Origin: CAYULW01 sp964445815
GTDB lineage: Bacteria > Bacteroidota > Bacteroidia > Flavobacteriales_E > Vicingaceae
Length of the DNA: 64,000 nucleotides
Direction: 5' to 3'
NCBI GenBank assembly: GCA_964445815.1
Contig: CAYULW010000002.1
Span: forward strand, 248,001-312,000
The translations under genes and the position numbers were made by a program. The notes beneath the pieces are model-generated. The model ran no database searches, was not told the DNA's origin, and saw only the letters and a program-made list of their open reading frames with translations. The first letter of the stretch is position 1. Every line of letters starts with the position of its first letter. This document shows positions 16,118-24,200 of the stretch, piece after piece.

Positions 16118-17512
16118 TTAGGTAAAAACCCATCCGTTGCTTAAAAACACATTCAACATGTATGTATTCCAAATGGTATTGCATATGATCAATAAAAGCA
16201 GAAAAGCAAAGTTTAGTTTTTTGCCTATGAATCGTCTGTTTAACAGATATAGAAATGTGATCATTAGCAATAAAAGCCCCAGATATGGAAACTGGAATCG
16301 ATTGCCTCCGTATTCAACATTTGCCAGAAACAAACATAAAGACATAAACATAAATGCAAACGCCATATTGGATAATAAAGGTGAAACCCTTGGCAAGTTT
16401 GAGATGAGTATTAATAGCGCAATGTAAAAGCAGGGAGAACACATCGTAAATCTGAAAAAACCATGAATATTCCCGCCTGAGCTCAGGATGGTGAATACAA
16501 AAATACCTGCAAGATAAAATAACGATACCACAAGCAAGTAGCTTTTCTCCTCATTCATCTTGAAGTGAATCTCTTTTTTTAATACAAGAGGTGATGTCAA
16601 GTAAAGCAAATAAGCCAGCGCAGGGATAGCAATAAAGAAAATCGAAAATACATTTAAACCAAAGCCCTCGATTGACCAATCAGAAATGGTATGGATTTTT
16701 TGAATTCCTCCTTCCCAATATTTTTGAGCATCCCAAAAAGCCGTCCAGGACCCGGAAGATGCATATTGAATTGAAAACACAAGACCATATCCGATAATAA
16801 ATGGAGCTAATGTGGCGATCAGACTTTTAATCAATGACAGTAAACTTTTTTGCTTGTTTTTTAGATGAAAGACTAGATCTGTTGATAATAAGGCAAGCAT
16901 TATGAATAATGTAGCAGGTCTAACCATCGACATCAATACAACCCCAATAAAATACAAAGGGTAGTTTTTCTTTAAAATTCCTATTGAAGTGATTGTCATG
17001 AACAGTAGGAACAAGCTTTCGGAATAGGGTATCATGTAAATGACCGAGGTGGGGAGAGTCACTAAAACCAAATAAGATACTAACTTTATGAACTCACTGC
17101 ACGCTAGGATATACTTCACCAATAGAGACAAGGACAATAAGAAGATGAGGTAATTGAATATCGAAATCATTCGTGGAGACAATTGAGTCATTCTCCAGAA
17201 TAGAGGGAACATAGGAAAGAAAGCGGCTCTTACATTTCCATAATGCACACTTTCAGAGGCATACATTCTCTCGCTTATGGTATAGTATATTGAAGCATCC
17301 CATTGTAAAAAATGGTTATTGTCTGTATTTAAATATGGCTTTTTAACCTTTTTGATTTTGTTGTCCGGATAAGCCCCGTTGCTTTCATAGTTTTTCGAAA
17401 TAAGACCTAAAGTATTGTTGTATATTTTTTCATTTTGAAATGAAGTGAATACAACTCCGAAAAGGAGAGCACATAAGATACCTGCTACATTTAAATAGAG
17501 AATCTGCTTCAT
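16118..17512 (-). CDS. PIG-V-like multi-pass membrane glycosyltransferase
   Basis: A 464-residue protein with about ten membrane helices. Near residue 70 it has FLQWDASIYYTISERMY and then AAFFPMFPLFWRM, the WDAxxY...AFFPxxP pattern of the PIG-V / GT-C mannosyltransferase family, where the Asp is in the lumenal/periplasmic catalytic loop and the donor is a lipid-linked sugar. Acceptor and sugar are unknown. The gene is transcribed alone, followed by the hotdog gene after a 141-base spacer. Confidence 0.7.
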   Translation of the reverse strand: MKQILYLNVAGILCALLFGVVFTSFQNEKIYNNTLGLISKNYESNGAYPDNKIKKVKKPYLNTDNNHFLQWDASIYYTISERMYASESVHYGNVRAAFFPMFPLFWRMTQLSPRMISIFNYLIFLLSLSLLVKYILACSEFIKLVSYLVLVTLPTSVIYMIPYSESLFLLFMTITSIGILKKNYPLYFIGVVLMSMVRPATLFIMLALLSTDLVFHLKNKQKSLLSLIKSLIATLAPFIIGYGLVFSIQYASSGSWTAFWDAQKYWEGGIQKIHTISDWSIEGFGLNVFSIFFIAIPALAYLLYLTSPLVLKKEIHFKMNEEKSYLLVVSLFYLAGIFVFTILSSGGNIHGFFRFTMCSPCFYIALLILISNLPRVSPLLSNMAFAFMFMSLCLFLANVEYGGNRFQFPYLGLLLLMITFLYLLNRRFIGKKLNFAFLLLLIICNTIWNTYMLNVFLSNGWVFT

Positions 17513-17716
17513 ATTAGATCTAATGGAGTCTTTCCTTTATGCGAGTTTCCATTGTGATAAAATTACAGTTTTCGCATGGTGCTTAAGAGGATTGGCACAT
17601 GAAACTAGTTGGAATGATGTTATTTATTTTCTCCGGTTCTTATTGGATAAAAATTAGCTTGTAAATAGGGAAGAGCTTAATGAATCAACTTTACTTGTGC
17701 AGGTGTTGGAGCAGTT
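17513..17716. other. Spacer at the left edge of the cassette-like region
   Basis: No gene seen in 204 bases. Just after the stop of the 17717 gene, read on the minus strand, is an A-rich run and CTCCAACACCTGCACAAG, similar to the YYAAC-box that begins the other spacers of the region. The partner end is not clear. Confidence 0.35.
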
Positions 17717-18109
17717 TTATTCCTTTAGTCTTAAAATATCTACTATAGTATCATTGTTTATTATATACACATAAACAAGACTATCATTCGACAGATTAAT
17801 AACTTTACTATTATAATTTGCTCTAGCAATCCGATCTAAAACTGTAAACTTTATTGAATCATAGCTTTTGCTAAAAGCCCAATGATTCCTGTGATTTTCC
17901 CTAGTACCATATGTGCCATTGCAGAAGAATATTATATCAATATCGCTAAACCTATTAATTTCTTGACGTACCCCATTAATAATTCTGTCTTGCCAGATCC
18001 AAGTCTTACTTTCATTTCCACAAATCAAACTTTCAATGTCTTTTTCATTTGTTAGTTTACAACTAAAAAATGAGAAGAAGAATAAAGTAATAAATGTTTT
18101 TTTGGTCAT
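17717..18109 (-). CDS. Small putative lipoprotein, unknown function
   Basis: 130 residues from the ATG at 18109 (MTKKTFITLFFFSFFSCKL), chosen because it places a signal sequence and lipobox-like FFSC at the start; the frame is open 10 codons further. The body has WIWQDRIINGVRQEINRF, FFCNGTYGTRENHRNHWAFS and a beta-rich end, vaguely lipocalin-like. Not recognised. First or last unit of the minus-strand cassette-like array. Confidence 0.55.
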   Translation of the reverse strand: MTKKTFITLFFFSFFSCKLTNEKDIESLICGNESKTWIWQDRIINGVRQEINRFSDIDIIFFCNGTYGTRENHRNHWAFSKSYDSIKFTVLDRIARANYNSKVINLSNDSLVYVYIINNDTIVDILRLKE

Positions 18110-18201
18110 TTTATTAGATGCAATGTTTTTGCCACCCATGTGCCGTAGCTTCTTTTCCGAAGTTCTACGAAGGAGAATCTTTCGGAGTTAGGCGTTTTTT
18201 T
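18110..18201 (-). repeat. attC-like spacer with GCCTAAC box and dyad
   Basis: Read on the minus strand, an A-run after the stop at 18202 is followed by GCCTAAC (plus-strand 18187-18193), a perfect match to the integron R''-type RYYYAAC core, then a dyad CGTAGAACTTC / GAAGCTACG with two unpaired bases on one arm. The closing GTTRRRY core is not evident. Confidence 0.45.
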
Positions 18202-18537
18202 TTAGCTCAGTTCTTTGTTGTCAGGTTTATTACTTTCTTCATGTTCAATTATTTTATATCGATAGAAATTAATTAGTCCAAGTTTTCCAAGTCGAAAAAG
18301 CCTTTCTCGGTCAACATCATGGTTTAGTGCCCATTCTTTCCATTTGTCAAGTAGTTTTCCCCAAAAATACCACCCAATACCAACTCCAATTATAATGGAT
18401 AGATTCCAACCTAGTTCAAACTGTCCAAGAATTAATGCTGAAACTAATATTATTATAGTTACCGGAAGGTTAACCATTAGTTCACCCATAATGATAATCT
18501 TAGCAGAAGATAATTGATTTGAGTTCTTTTCTTTCAT
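18202..18537 (-). CDS. Small membrane protein of unknown function
   Basis: A 111-residue protein with two membrane helices (MVNLPVTIIILVSALILGQF and LSIIIGVGIGWYFWG) and a charged C-terminal tail (WALNHDVDRERLFRLGKLGL, ending SNKPDNKELS). Family not recognised. A single-gene unit in the cassette-like array, with dyad spacers on both sides. Confidence 0.6.
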   Translation of the reverse strand: MKEKNSNQLSSAKIIIMGELMVNLPVTIIILVSALILGQFELGWNLSIIIGVGIGWYFWGKLLDKWKEWALNHDVDRERLFRLGKLGLINFYRYKIIEHEESNKPDNKELS

Positions 18538-18540
18538 ATT

Positions 18541-18637
18541 CTAATTGGCTACAATGATTAGTATAAGAAGCTTAGACTATCATTAGTTGGCTATGATTTT
18601 ATACAAAGTGTCACCTGTAGTTCTTTATTTTTTTAAT
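18541..18637 (-). repeat. Dyad spacer of the cassette-like array
   Basis: Imperfect inverted repeat AATGATTAGTATAAG (18553-18567) with CTTAGACTATCATT (18571-18584), framed by two copies of TTGGCTA (18545-18551; 18587-18593). Read on the minus strand it follows an A-rich run after the stop of the serine hydrolase gene and contains CATAGCC, a word shared with other spacers here. Confidence 0.45.
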
Positions 18638-19699
18638 TTATTCTAAAGCGTTAAAAATTTTATTCATAATTGCTCTAGATCGCACATGCATGTATTGTCT
18701 TTGTCCATATGCGGTTGACGTCAGTGAAATGACTAATTCTTCTTCTGGAACAATAATTAAATGATTCCCTCCATTTCCACTAGCCCATAAATATTCAATT
18801 TCCCGACCTTTAATAATGGCTTTACTTTTATACCATAACATTCCGTACGACCAAACATCATAAATCACAAAACTTTTTGATTGAATGACGTTTTCAATAT
18901 AATCAGCCGGAATTATCTGTTGGTTAGCCCATTTTCCTTCATTTGCCACTAGTACGCCCAATTTTGCAAAATCAAGTGTAGATAGAAAAAGAGTCCCCGA
19001 AGCTACAGTTTGATTAGAGGGGTTGGTGTACCAATAGTATTTTTTAATTCCTAAAGGCTTAAAGACTCTTTCATTTGCATAATCATTTAAACTCATTCCT
19101 GAAGTTTCTTCAATGATTGCACCTATAAGTGCTGAATTTATATCTGCATATACCCATCTCTCGCCTGGTCTTCTCTTCAGCTCAATGCCCAAGATATAGC
19201 TAGTCCAATCGTCTTTTTCCATCCACTTTCCCGCATGGCCTGGTGTTTTCCAATCATCAGAATCCGCATCCAATCCTGATGACATATCAAGCAGATGTTT
19301 AATTTTTACTTTTTTTAAATCTTCATTTAAGTTTGGATATTTCTCTTTTGAGAAGAAGGAGTAGACATCTTGATCTAAATCTCTAACAAGTCCTTCATCG
19401 ATTGCTATTCCTAAAAGCAATGCAGTTAAGCTTTTCCCTGCTGACCGAACATCATTAATGTCGCTCCTTTCGGTGTTGGTGTAGAAATACTCAATTGCAA
19501 TCTGATGATTTTTAATGACCACCATTCCCCTAAAATCATTTTGCTCAAAATCCGATATAAAGTCATCTAAAGCATTTATAGAATCCCTATTTAGTCCTAC
19601 TTCTTCTGGTGAAATTTTAGGAAGGTTGGGTATAGGAGGGTATTGAGAATATGCACACAGGGAAATGCATATTAATGATATTGTTACAATTGATTTCAT
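18638..19699 (-). CDS. Exported serine hydrolase, beta-lactamase class C family
   Basis: A 353-residue protein with a signal peptide (to AYSQ). The SxxK motif is Ser86-Ala-Gly-Lys89 in VRSAGKSLTALL; the second motif appears as VYADINSALIG (Y-A-D where class C enzymes usually have Y-S/A-N), and GNGGNHLIIVPEE matches the third HxG-like region loosely. Probably an esterase or peptidase rather than a beta-lactamase; substrate unknown. Immediately preceded by two short remnant frames (19701-19897). Confidence 0.85.
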   Translation of the reverse strand: MKSIVTISLICISLCAYSQYPPIPNLPKISPEEVGLNRDSINALDDFISDFEQNDFRGMVVIKNHQIAIEYFYTNTERSDINDVRSAGKSLTALLLGIAIDEGLVRDLDQDVYSFFSKEKYPNLNEDLKKVKIKHLLDMSSGLDADSDDWKTPGHAGKWMEKDDWTSYILGIELKRRPGERWVYADINSALIGAIIEETSGMSLNDYANERVFKPLGIKKYYWYTNPSNQTVASGTLFLSTLDFAKLGVLVANEGKWANQQIIPADYIENVIQSKSFVIYDVWSYGMLWYKSKAIIKGREIEYLWASGNGGNHLIIVPEEELVISLTSTAYGQRQYMHVRSRAIMNKIFNALE

Positions 19700-19700
19700 C

Positions 19701-19838
19701 TTATTGTTTTATGCAGGTAAAGTTTCGCCCATAAGTAGTTTTGTGGTTAGTACCTATCCTTTCAAGGATACACCAAACTGAAAATTCGTGATGATTTTCA
19801 ATTGGCATTTCGTTTACAGAACCGCGAAAAATGATCAT
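19701..19838 (-). pseudogene. Short frame, possibly a glutaredoxin-like remnant
   Basis: A 45-codon frame starting MIIFRGSVNEMPIENHHEF and continuing SVWCILERIGTNHKT, ending one base before the ATG of the serine hydrolase. The spacing of F(R/K)G..xEMP and the ILxxxGxxxxT segment recalls the N-terminal half of monothiol glutaredoxins, but the CGFS active site is missing and the rest is absent. It starts inside the stop of the previous frame (ATGA). Could also be a chance frame. Confidence 0.3.
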
Positions 19839-19897
19839 TCGATCTCCATAATGTTTTCTTGTTTGTCCTTAAATGCTGCCTCCCAAAGTTCAGACAT
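19835..19897 (-). pseudogene. N-terminal remnant of a SAM-dependent methyltransferase
   Basis: A 20-codon frame, MSELWEAAFKDKQENIMEIE, starting one base after the stop of the thioredoxin-reductase-like gene. The first 14 residues look like the start of a class I SAM-dependent methyltransferase (xxLWExxFKxKQE), but the frame stops before any SAM-binding motif. Best read as a gene truncated by deletion or rearrangement. Confidence 0.4.
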
Positions 19898-19898
19898 A

Positions 19899-20807
19899 TC
19901 AAAAATTTTCTTGTGTGAGTTCATTGTTTACTATTGCTCCTGTTATGTTACCACCATAGACGGCAGTGGCTACAGAACGCATCATTGAACTATTATCACC
20001 ACAAGCAAAAATACCATCTACGGAAGTCTTCTGCATAAAATTAACATCTATATGTCCCTGTTCAGTGAATTTACAACCTAGCTCTTTAGGAATGTCGGAG
20101 CTTTGTTCAAATGGAAGGGCGGCATAAGCGCAGTCAAAGAGTTCTTCACTACCATCTTCAAAAATGATCTTTTCCAATTGTCCCTTCTTGTGTTTTATCT
20201 CTGAAATTTCGTTCTCAATGATTTTGATGTTGTGTTTCTCTAATTTTTGAACTTGTTGATCTTCCAATTCTCTTTTATCTTTCATTAAGATGGAAATGTC
20301 CTTCGTCAAATTATTGACTAACGAAGCCAGATGAACAGCTTTATCGCCATTGTTAACAATAATAGCGGTCTTTTTATTTCTGATTTCATAGCCGTGACAA
20401 TATGGACAATGCACCACCGAAATGCCCCAACATTCAGAAAAGCCTTTTATATCGGGTAATAGGTCTTTGATTCCTGTTGCTAAAACCAATTTATTGGCTT
20501 TAAAAACGGTTTGGTCAGAGCATATGATCTCAAACCCCTCTTCTGTTTTTTGAGCACTCACTGCTAATCCTTCATAGAAAGAAACGTGCTCATATTTTTC
20601 GACCTGGCTTGTGGCAATATCAGAGATTTCTTTAGGTGTGCTGCCGTCACGAGTGAGAAAATTATGAGAATGAGGAGTTTGACGATTGCACGGTTTTCCT
20701 GCATCTATTACTAAGGTTTTACGAAGTGAACGGCCTAAAGCCATAGCAGTAGAAAGTCCGGCATAACTGCCTCCGATAATGATCACTTCAAATTCTTTAT
20801 TGTCCAT
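19899..20807 (-). CDS. NAD(P)/FAD-dependent oxidoreductase, thioredoxin reductase-like
   Basis: 302 residues from the ATG at 20807 (MDNKEFEVIIIGGSYAGLST), which gives the FAD-binding GGSYAG at the very start. Other motifs: CPYCHGYE (redox CxxC), KTAIIVNNGDKAVHLASLV (NADPH region) and GIFACGDNSSMMRSVATAV (C-terminal FAD motif). Likely reduces a small thiol protein or other disulfide. The frame stays open 32 codons upstream to a TTG at 20903 and that stretch encodes a CxxC-9-CxxC pattern overlapping the OmpA-like gene; see findings. Confidence 0.88.
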   Translation of the reverse strand: MDNKEFEVIIIGGSYAGLSTAMALGRSLRKTLVIDAGKPCNRQTPHSHNFLTRDGSTPKEISDIATSQVEKYEHVSFYEGLAVSAQKTEEGFEIICSDQTVFKANKLVLATGIKDLLPDIKGFSECWGISVVHCPYCHGYEIRNKKTAIIVNNGDKAVHLASLVNNLTKDISILMKDKRELEDQQVQKLEKHNIKIIENEISEIKHKKGQLEKIIFEDGSEELFDCAYAALPFEQSSDIPKELGCKFTEQGHIDVNFMQKTSVDGIFACGDNSSMMRSVATAVYGGNITGAIVNNELTQENF

Positions 20808-20868
20808 TATATTGCATTTTGTACAAGATTGGAGTAAGGTGTTTCTTTGCCCACAAAACTCACATGAC

Positions 20869-21357
20869 CTAAAGCCATTGTCGGCAACTGGTTTTATTTT
20901 CAACTATTAAAATAATCGTTCTTTCATTTTTGGCATAGGCCCTTTCTCTATCTTCTTCAGTCTCCATTTTTAATATTTCCTTTTCTGACACAATAGGGTA
21001 TAATTCTCCTAATCCCTCAATTTGTATTCTAGAAGAATCGATTTTCCTTTCATGTAATTGTATTTTGAACATTTCTGCTCTATGATATGATAATTTTAGA
21101 TTGTACTTATCAGTTCCTCTTTGCTGAGTGTGATTTATAATTTTAATCTTCAAGGAGTTATTTTCTCTTAGAAAGTCTGCTAGACTATCTAAGATTTTTA
21201 CATTTTGTTTGTCATGAATTGGGTGAGTATAAAACTTATAGTTGTCTATTGTTTTAGATTGACCAACATGAAAAGAAGAGTCAAAATAGCTGAAATTTTG
21301 AGCGATGCAACACGAGAATACTAAAGTTAGGAATACAATTAAAGATGCTTTCATCAT
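20869..21357 (-). CDS. Exported OmpA-like domain protein
   Basis: 162 residues from the ATG at 21357, with a signal sequence (MMKASLIVFLTLVFSCCIAQ; the SCC could also serve as a lipobox). The OmpA/MotB peptidoglycan-binding pattern is visible: LDSLADFLRENNSLKIKIIN, then TDKYNLKLSYHRAEMFKIQL and a closing AYAKNERTIILIV (xxNR-like). There is no beta-barrel part. Its last codons overlap the open frame upstream of the oxidoreductase by 35 bases. Single-gene unit in the array. Confidence 0.7.
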   Translation of the reverse strand: MMKASLIVFLTLVFSCCIAQNFSYFDSSFHVGQSKTIDNYKFYTHPIHDKQNVKILDSLADFLRENNSLKIKIINHTQQRGTDKYNLKLSYHRAEMFKIQLHERKIDSSRIQIEGLGELYPIVSEKEILKMETEEDRERAYAKNERTIILIVENKTSCRQWL

Positions 21358-21421
21358 GTTTGCCAAAATTTTGTCTTAAAATAGCCTTAGCAATGTTTAT
21401 AGCTCTTGTTGTGCCCTGTTT
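21358..21421 (-). repeat. Short dyad spacer with CACAAC box
   Basis: Minus-strand reading after the stop at 21422: GGGCACAACAAGAGCTATAA followed by ACATTGC and AAGGCTATTTT. The CAACAAGAGCTATAAA word recurs at 23354-23370, and its box plus GCTATA matches the start of the other spacers. Confidence 0.45.
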
Positions 21422-21928
21422 CTAGTTTTTCCATAAATCAAGAGTTTTAATTATACTCCACGAATTTTCTTTTCTTTCATAAATTTCTATTCCCGAAGTT
21501 GTTCCTTGTTCATTATGACTTAAAACCTTAATTATGACTAAGTTTTTATAGAATATTGGGTCAGAGAGTCTGTGATATTTAATCTCTGGATTTTTTTCAG
21601 AAATTACTTTTATTACTTCAATTGTCTCACCCTTCCATTTAGAATCAATTTTTTCAATTTGTTTTCTTAAGGAATCACAATTGATTGGAGAGGCCTTTAT
21701 CCAATAACAAATAGCGCTTTGGTAAAGTGCGTCAATCTGAGAATACTTTAGTGAATCAGGCGGATATTGAAAGTTTAAATCATCGAACTTTAATTTGTCT
21801 TCTTTAATGACTTTAATCTTTTTTTCTTTTCTCAAAAAATTTAAAAATTCATTAGAGTCCATTACTACGTTTTGAGCGATTAAGCTAAAAGAACAGATAA
21901 TAAATAGACATACAGATAATACTTTCAT
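21422..21928 (-). CDS. Exported protein of unknown function (168 aa)
   Basis: Signal peptide MKVLSVCLFIICSFSLIAQ, then a mixed alpha/beta body with LYQSAICYWIKASPINCDSL and a C-terminal beta hairpin region NLVIIKVLSHNEQGTTSGIE ending WSIIKTLDLWKN, which recalls NTF2-like or nuclear-transport-factor-type folds only in outline. Not recognised. Single-gene unit in the cassette-like array. Confidence 0.6.
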   Translation of the reverse strand: MKVLSVCLFIICSFSLIAQNVVMDSNEFLNFLRKEKKIKVIKEDKLKFDDLNFQYPPDSLKYSQIDALYQSAICYWIKASPINCDSLRKQIEKIDSKWKGETIEVIKVISEKNPEIKYHRLSDPIFYKNLVIIKVLSHNEQGTTSGIEIYERKENSWSIIKTLDLWKN

Positions 21929-21979
21929 TTACAATTGTGCCCAATTTTTCTGGTTATGAAATGTAGCCAAATCGTTTTT
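21929..21979 (-). repeat. Short spacer carrying a repeated 17-base element
   Basis: The plus-strand word tatgaaatgtagccaaa at 21955-21971 recurs exactly at 23321-23337 in another spacer. Read on the minus strand it follows the stop at 21980 and an A-run. Confidence 0.5.
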
Positions 21980-22531
21980 TTAAAATTCTTTTTTTATCAA
22001 TTTTAAAGTTCTATTCATATGCCTCGCGTCTTTGTACTCTTTAGTTAATTCTGGTGAGTGATAGCTATAAAATCGATAAGTAGATCTCCCTGCTATTTCA
22101 ATACAATAAGTATTTCCATCTCTAATCATCTTATTGAATCCTTCAATACTATATTGATTTTGAAGACTCAATATATTCTCTTTAAATAGCTTAGAGGTAA
22201 ATTTTGTCCAACCTGATTTCGGTGATATATCTACCAAGGTTGATAACCCATAAGAAGCTTTTCCAATCCATTTATCTTTGTATCTGTAGATGTGTAACTT
22301 ACCAAATGTTTGGTCCCTTTTTGAGTAAAAAAACCAAATTCTTATTTCTAAAGAGTCTACACCTTTTTGTAAGTCCTCCAAGCCAAGCACCTCAGAAGAT
22401 TCTCTTATTGATTCATAAAAATGTCCTTTAGAACCATTATTGTATGTTGGAATATCTAGTTGGACTTTATTTTGACCAATTAGTGTTAAAAAAGATAATA
22501 GAGTTAAAAAAAGTAAAGTTGTTTTGATCAT
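21980..22531 (-). CDS. Exported protein of unknown function (183 aa)
   Basis: Signal peptide MIKTTLLFLTLLSFLTLIGQ, followed by a body with LEIRIWFFYSKRDQTFGKLH, YKDKWIGKASYGLS and YCIEIAGRSTYRFYSYHSPE. No motif recognised. It is preceded by the 216-base repeat spacer and followed by a 51-base one, as a single-gene unit. Confidence 0.6.
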   Translation of the reverse strand: MIKTTLLFLTLLSFLTLIGQNKVQLDIPTYNNGSKGHFYESIRESSEVLGLEDLQKGVDSLEIRIWFFYSKRDQTFGKLHIYRYKDKWIGKASYGLSTLVDISPKSGWTKFTSKLFKENILSLQNQYSIEGFNKMIRDGNTYCIEIAGRSTYRFYSYHSPELTKEYKDARHMNRTLKLIKKEF

Positions 22532-22747
22532 TTAATGTTTGCTAACGTTTAAAGTATGGTGCGTTGTGGTTTTGATAAAGATACACTTTCAGTTTAGCAC
22601 TTAGCAAAAACCGCTTGGCGGTCTTGTAAATTGGACTTCAAAACAAAATCCTCTAGCGGATTTTGCGACTCTCAAATAGGGAAGAAGTTTACGAACCTGC
22701 CGTACCACAATGTACTATACAGCCTGTTGTGCAATGTTTTTTTGTTT
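22532..22747 (-). repeat. Long attC-like repeat, copy 1
   Basis: Read on the minus strand: A-run, TTGCACAACAGGCTGTATAG, a central near-palindrome (22644-22665, CAAAATCC...GGATTTTG), and an end with ACCATACTTTAAACGTTAGC before the ATG at 22531. The outer ends are imperfect inverted repeats of each other. The plus-strand word TTGTGGTTTTGATAAAGATA and the central palindrome recur in copy 2 at 24046-24200. Confidence 0.6.
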
Positions 22748-23287
22748 TCAGGCGTATCCATTAATGTATAGTTCTGAATATGTTCCCGTTTCTAAATTAA
22801 CTTTCAGATTGAAGTAACAGTTTCCACCGTCATTAACTTCCATAAGTTTTGATTTCCAATTTTTACTTCCCCAATCATCGCAGAAAAAGTTAATCCATAT
22901 TTCCTTTTGTCCATTTTTGTTTATCACCGGCACGTACTGTCGTTTAAATCCTGACGTTTTCAATTCAAATCCTGTTTCTGTCCATCGATTGTCTGGATAT
23001 TCCCTATTGTGCATTTCGAGTTTTTCAAGTTGTTGCTCGTTATTTTCTTTTACTGCTTGTTCAATGATTTTTTCAATTTCAGAAAGCTCATTTTTTGTTA
23101 ATGTTGTCGGTTTAGCATCCTTGAAAATCCAATGCCAATCACTTTTAAAGTCCAAAATCACATAGGTCGAGTCTTGAACTTGAAAACTGGAAATTTCTGT
23201 TCGTTCCTTATCAGTATGGTCAGTCCGTTTAGTCTGTCCGTTACAAGCCGTTAAAGAAATCAGAATTATGATTATTAATTGTCTCAC
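22748..23287 (-). CDS. Putative lipoprotein of unknown function
   Basis: 179 residues from a GTG at 23287, chosen because it gives a clean lipoprotein signal MRQLIIIILISLTACNGQ; the frame is open further upstream to 23341 through the spacer repeat. The body contains TYVILDFKSDWHWIFKD, TKNELSEIEKIIEQAVKENN, KRQYVPVINKNGQKEIWINF and FCDDWGSKNWKSKL. I see the general look of a small Bacteroidota lipoprotein family but cannot name it. Confidence 0.6.
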   Translation of the reverse strand: MRQLIIIILISLTACNGQTKRTDHTDKERTEISSFQVQDSTYVILDFKSDWHWIFKDAKPTTLTKNELSEIEKIIEQAVKENNEQQLEKLEMHNREYPDNRWTETGFELKTSGFKRQYVPVINKNGQKEIWINFFCDDWGSKNWKSKLMEVNDGGNCYFNLKVNLETGTYSELYINGYA

Positions 23288-23385
23288 GGTGTTCTTTTCA
23301 AATGTTGCCAATGTTTTGACTATGAAATGTAGCCAAAACATTTTATTATGCCATAATTGGCTATGTTTTATAGCTCTTGTTGGGG
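23288..23385 (-). repeat. Dyad spacer carrying the 17-base element
   Basis: Read on the minus strand: A-run, CCCCAACAAGAGCTATAAAA, CATAGCC and its partner GGCATAAT, then TTTGGCTACATTTCATA (plus 23321-23337), identical to the element at 21955-21971. Confidence 0.5.
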
Positions 23386-24030
23386 TTAGTTTTTTTTATA
23401 CTTTAAATTTTTAAGTTTTGTCTTCTCATAAAAGATTTCCTTGTCATAATTACCTAACGAGTCCAATGTGTGATAAATCTTATTATCTCTTATAAGCCAC
23501 TTTTCATTTTCAAAATAAAATTGTTCTAAAGATTCACTATTTATTAAAACATTAATCTGCTCCGCTTCATTTACTTTACTAGTGTCGAAGTAAATCCTAG
23601 TATTAGGCACTCCCAAGAATTGAGTAACACAACTGTAAGCTGTATTCTTTAAAATTGTGCAGCTACCTAAAGAATCTAATTGATAGACTGAGTCAGTCAC
23701 TATTGTGCTATATGCAGGTGGCCTATCGTCAACTAAGAAGTTAACAGGTACTGAATCACTTGATGATTTTCCTTTGTATTCAATTTTTATATCTCTACTG
23801 ATTGAATTTAAATATAAGGTGTCGTATCTAATTTGCCATGTTCCATGAGATAAACTCCACCCCCTTAAATGAAGAAGATCGTATAAGATGAATGTAGAAT
23901 CAGAAAACAATTGGAATTGCTGACAAATATATCCACTATAATGAGAGTTACATTTATTATATAGTCCAATATATTTTGATTCTTGGCCAACAGAAAAGAT
24001 AGGTAGTAGAAGAAGTAGTAAAAATCTCAT
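23386..24030 (-). CDS. Exported protein of unknown function (214 aa)
   Basis: Starts at the ATG at 24030, giving the signal peptide MRFLLLLLLPIFSVGQ; the frame is open five codons upstream. The body has NSHYSGYICQQFQLFSDSTF, LRGWSLSHGTWQIRYDTLYL and a Lys-rich end KLKNLKYKKN. The SGYxxxxxxxxxxSTFxL...GTWxxxxDTLxL pattern suggests a small beta-barrel, lipocalin-like repeat, seen in many Bacteroidota proteins of unknown role. Single-gene unit in the array. Confidence 0.6.
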   Translation of the reverse strand: MRFLLLLLLPIFSVGQESKYIGLYNKCNSHYSGYICQQFQLFSDSTFILYDLLHLRGWSLSHGTWQIRYDTLYLNSISRDIKIEYKGKSSSDSVPVNFLVDDRPPAYSTIVTDSVYQLDSLGSCTILKNTAYSCVTQFLGVPNTRIYFDTSKVNEAEQINVLINSESLEQFYFENEKWLIRDNKIYHTLDSLGNYDKEIFYEKTKLKNLKYKKN

Positions 24031-24200
24031 GTCAATTAACTCCAATGGTTACTGTATGGTGTCATTGTGGTTTTGATAAAGATACGCTTTGCAGTTTTGA
24101 AATTTGCTCTTTAAAACAAAATCCGCTAGCGGATTTTGCGGCTTTCAAATAGTGGCGAAGTCAACTAAACTACCTGACTAACTATGGGCTATACAAATTG
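24031..24200 (-). repeat. Long attC-like repeat, copy 2
   Basis: Central perfect 22-base palindrome at 24117-24138 (core ATCCGCTAGCGGAT), plus TTGTGGTTTTGATAAAGATA near 24066-24085 and TCAAATAG near 24145, all shared with copy 1. Read on the minus strand it begins with an A-run and CCCGTTAACAATTTGTATAG after the stop at 24201. Confidence 0.6.
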
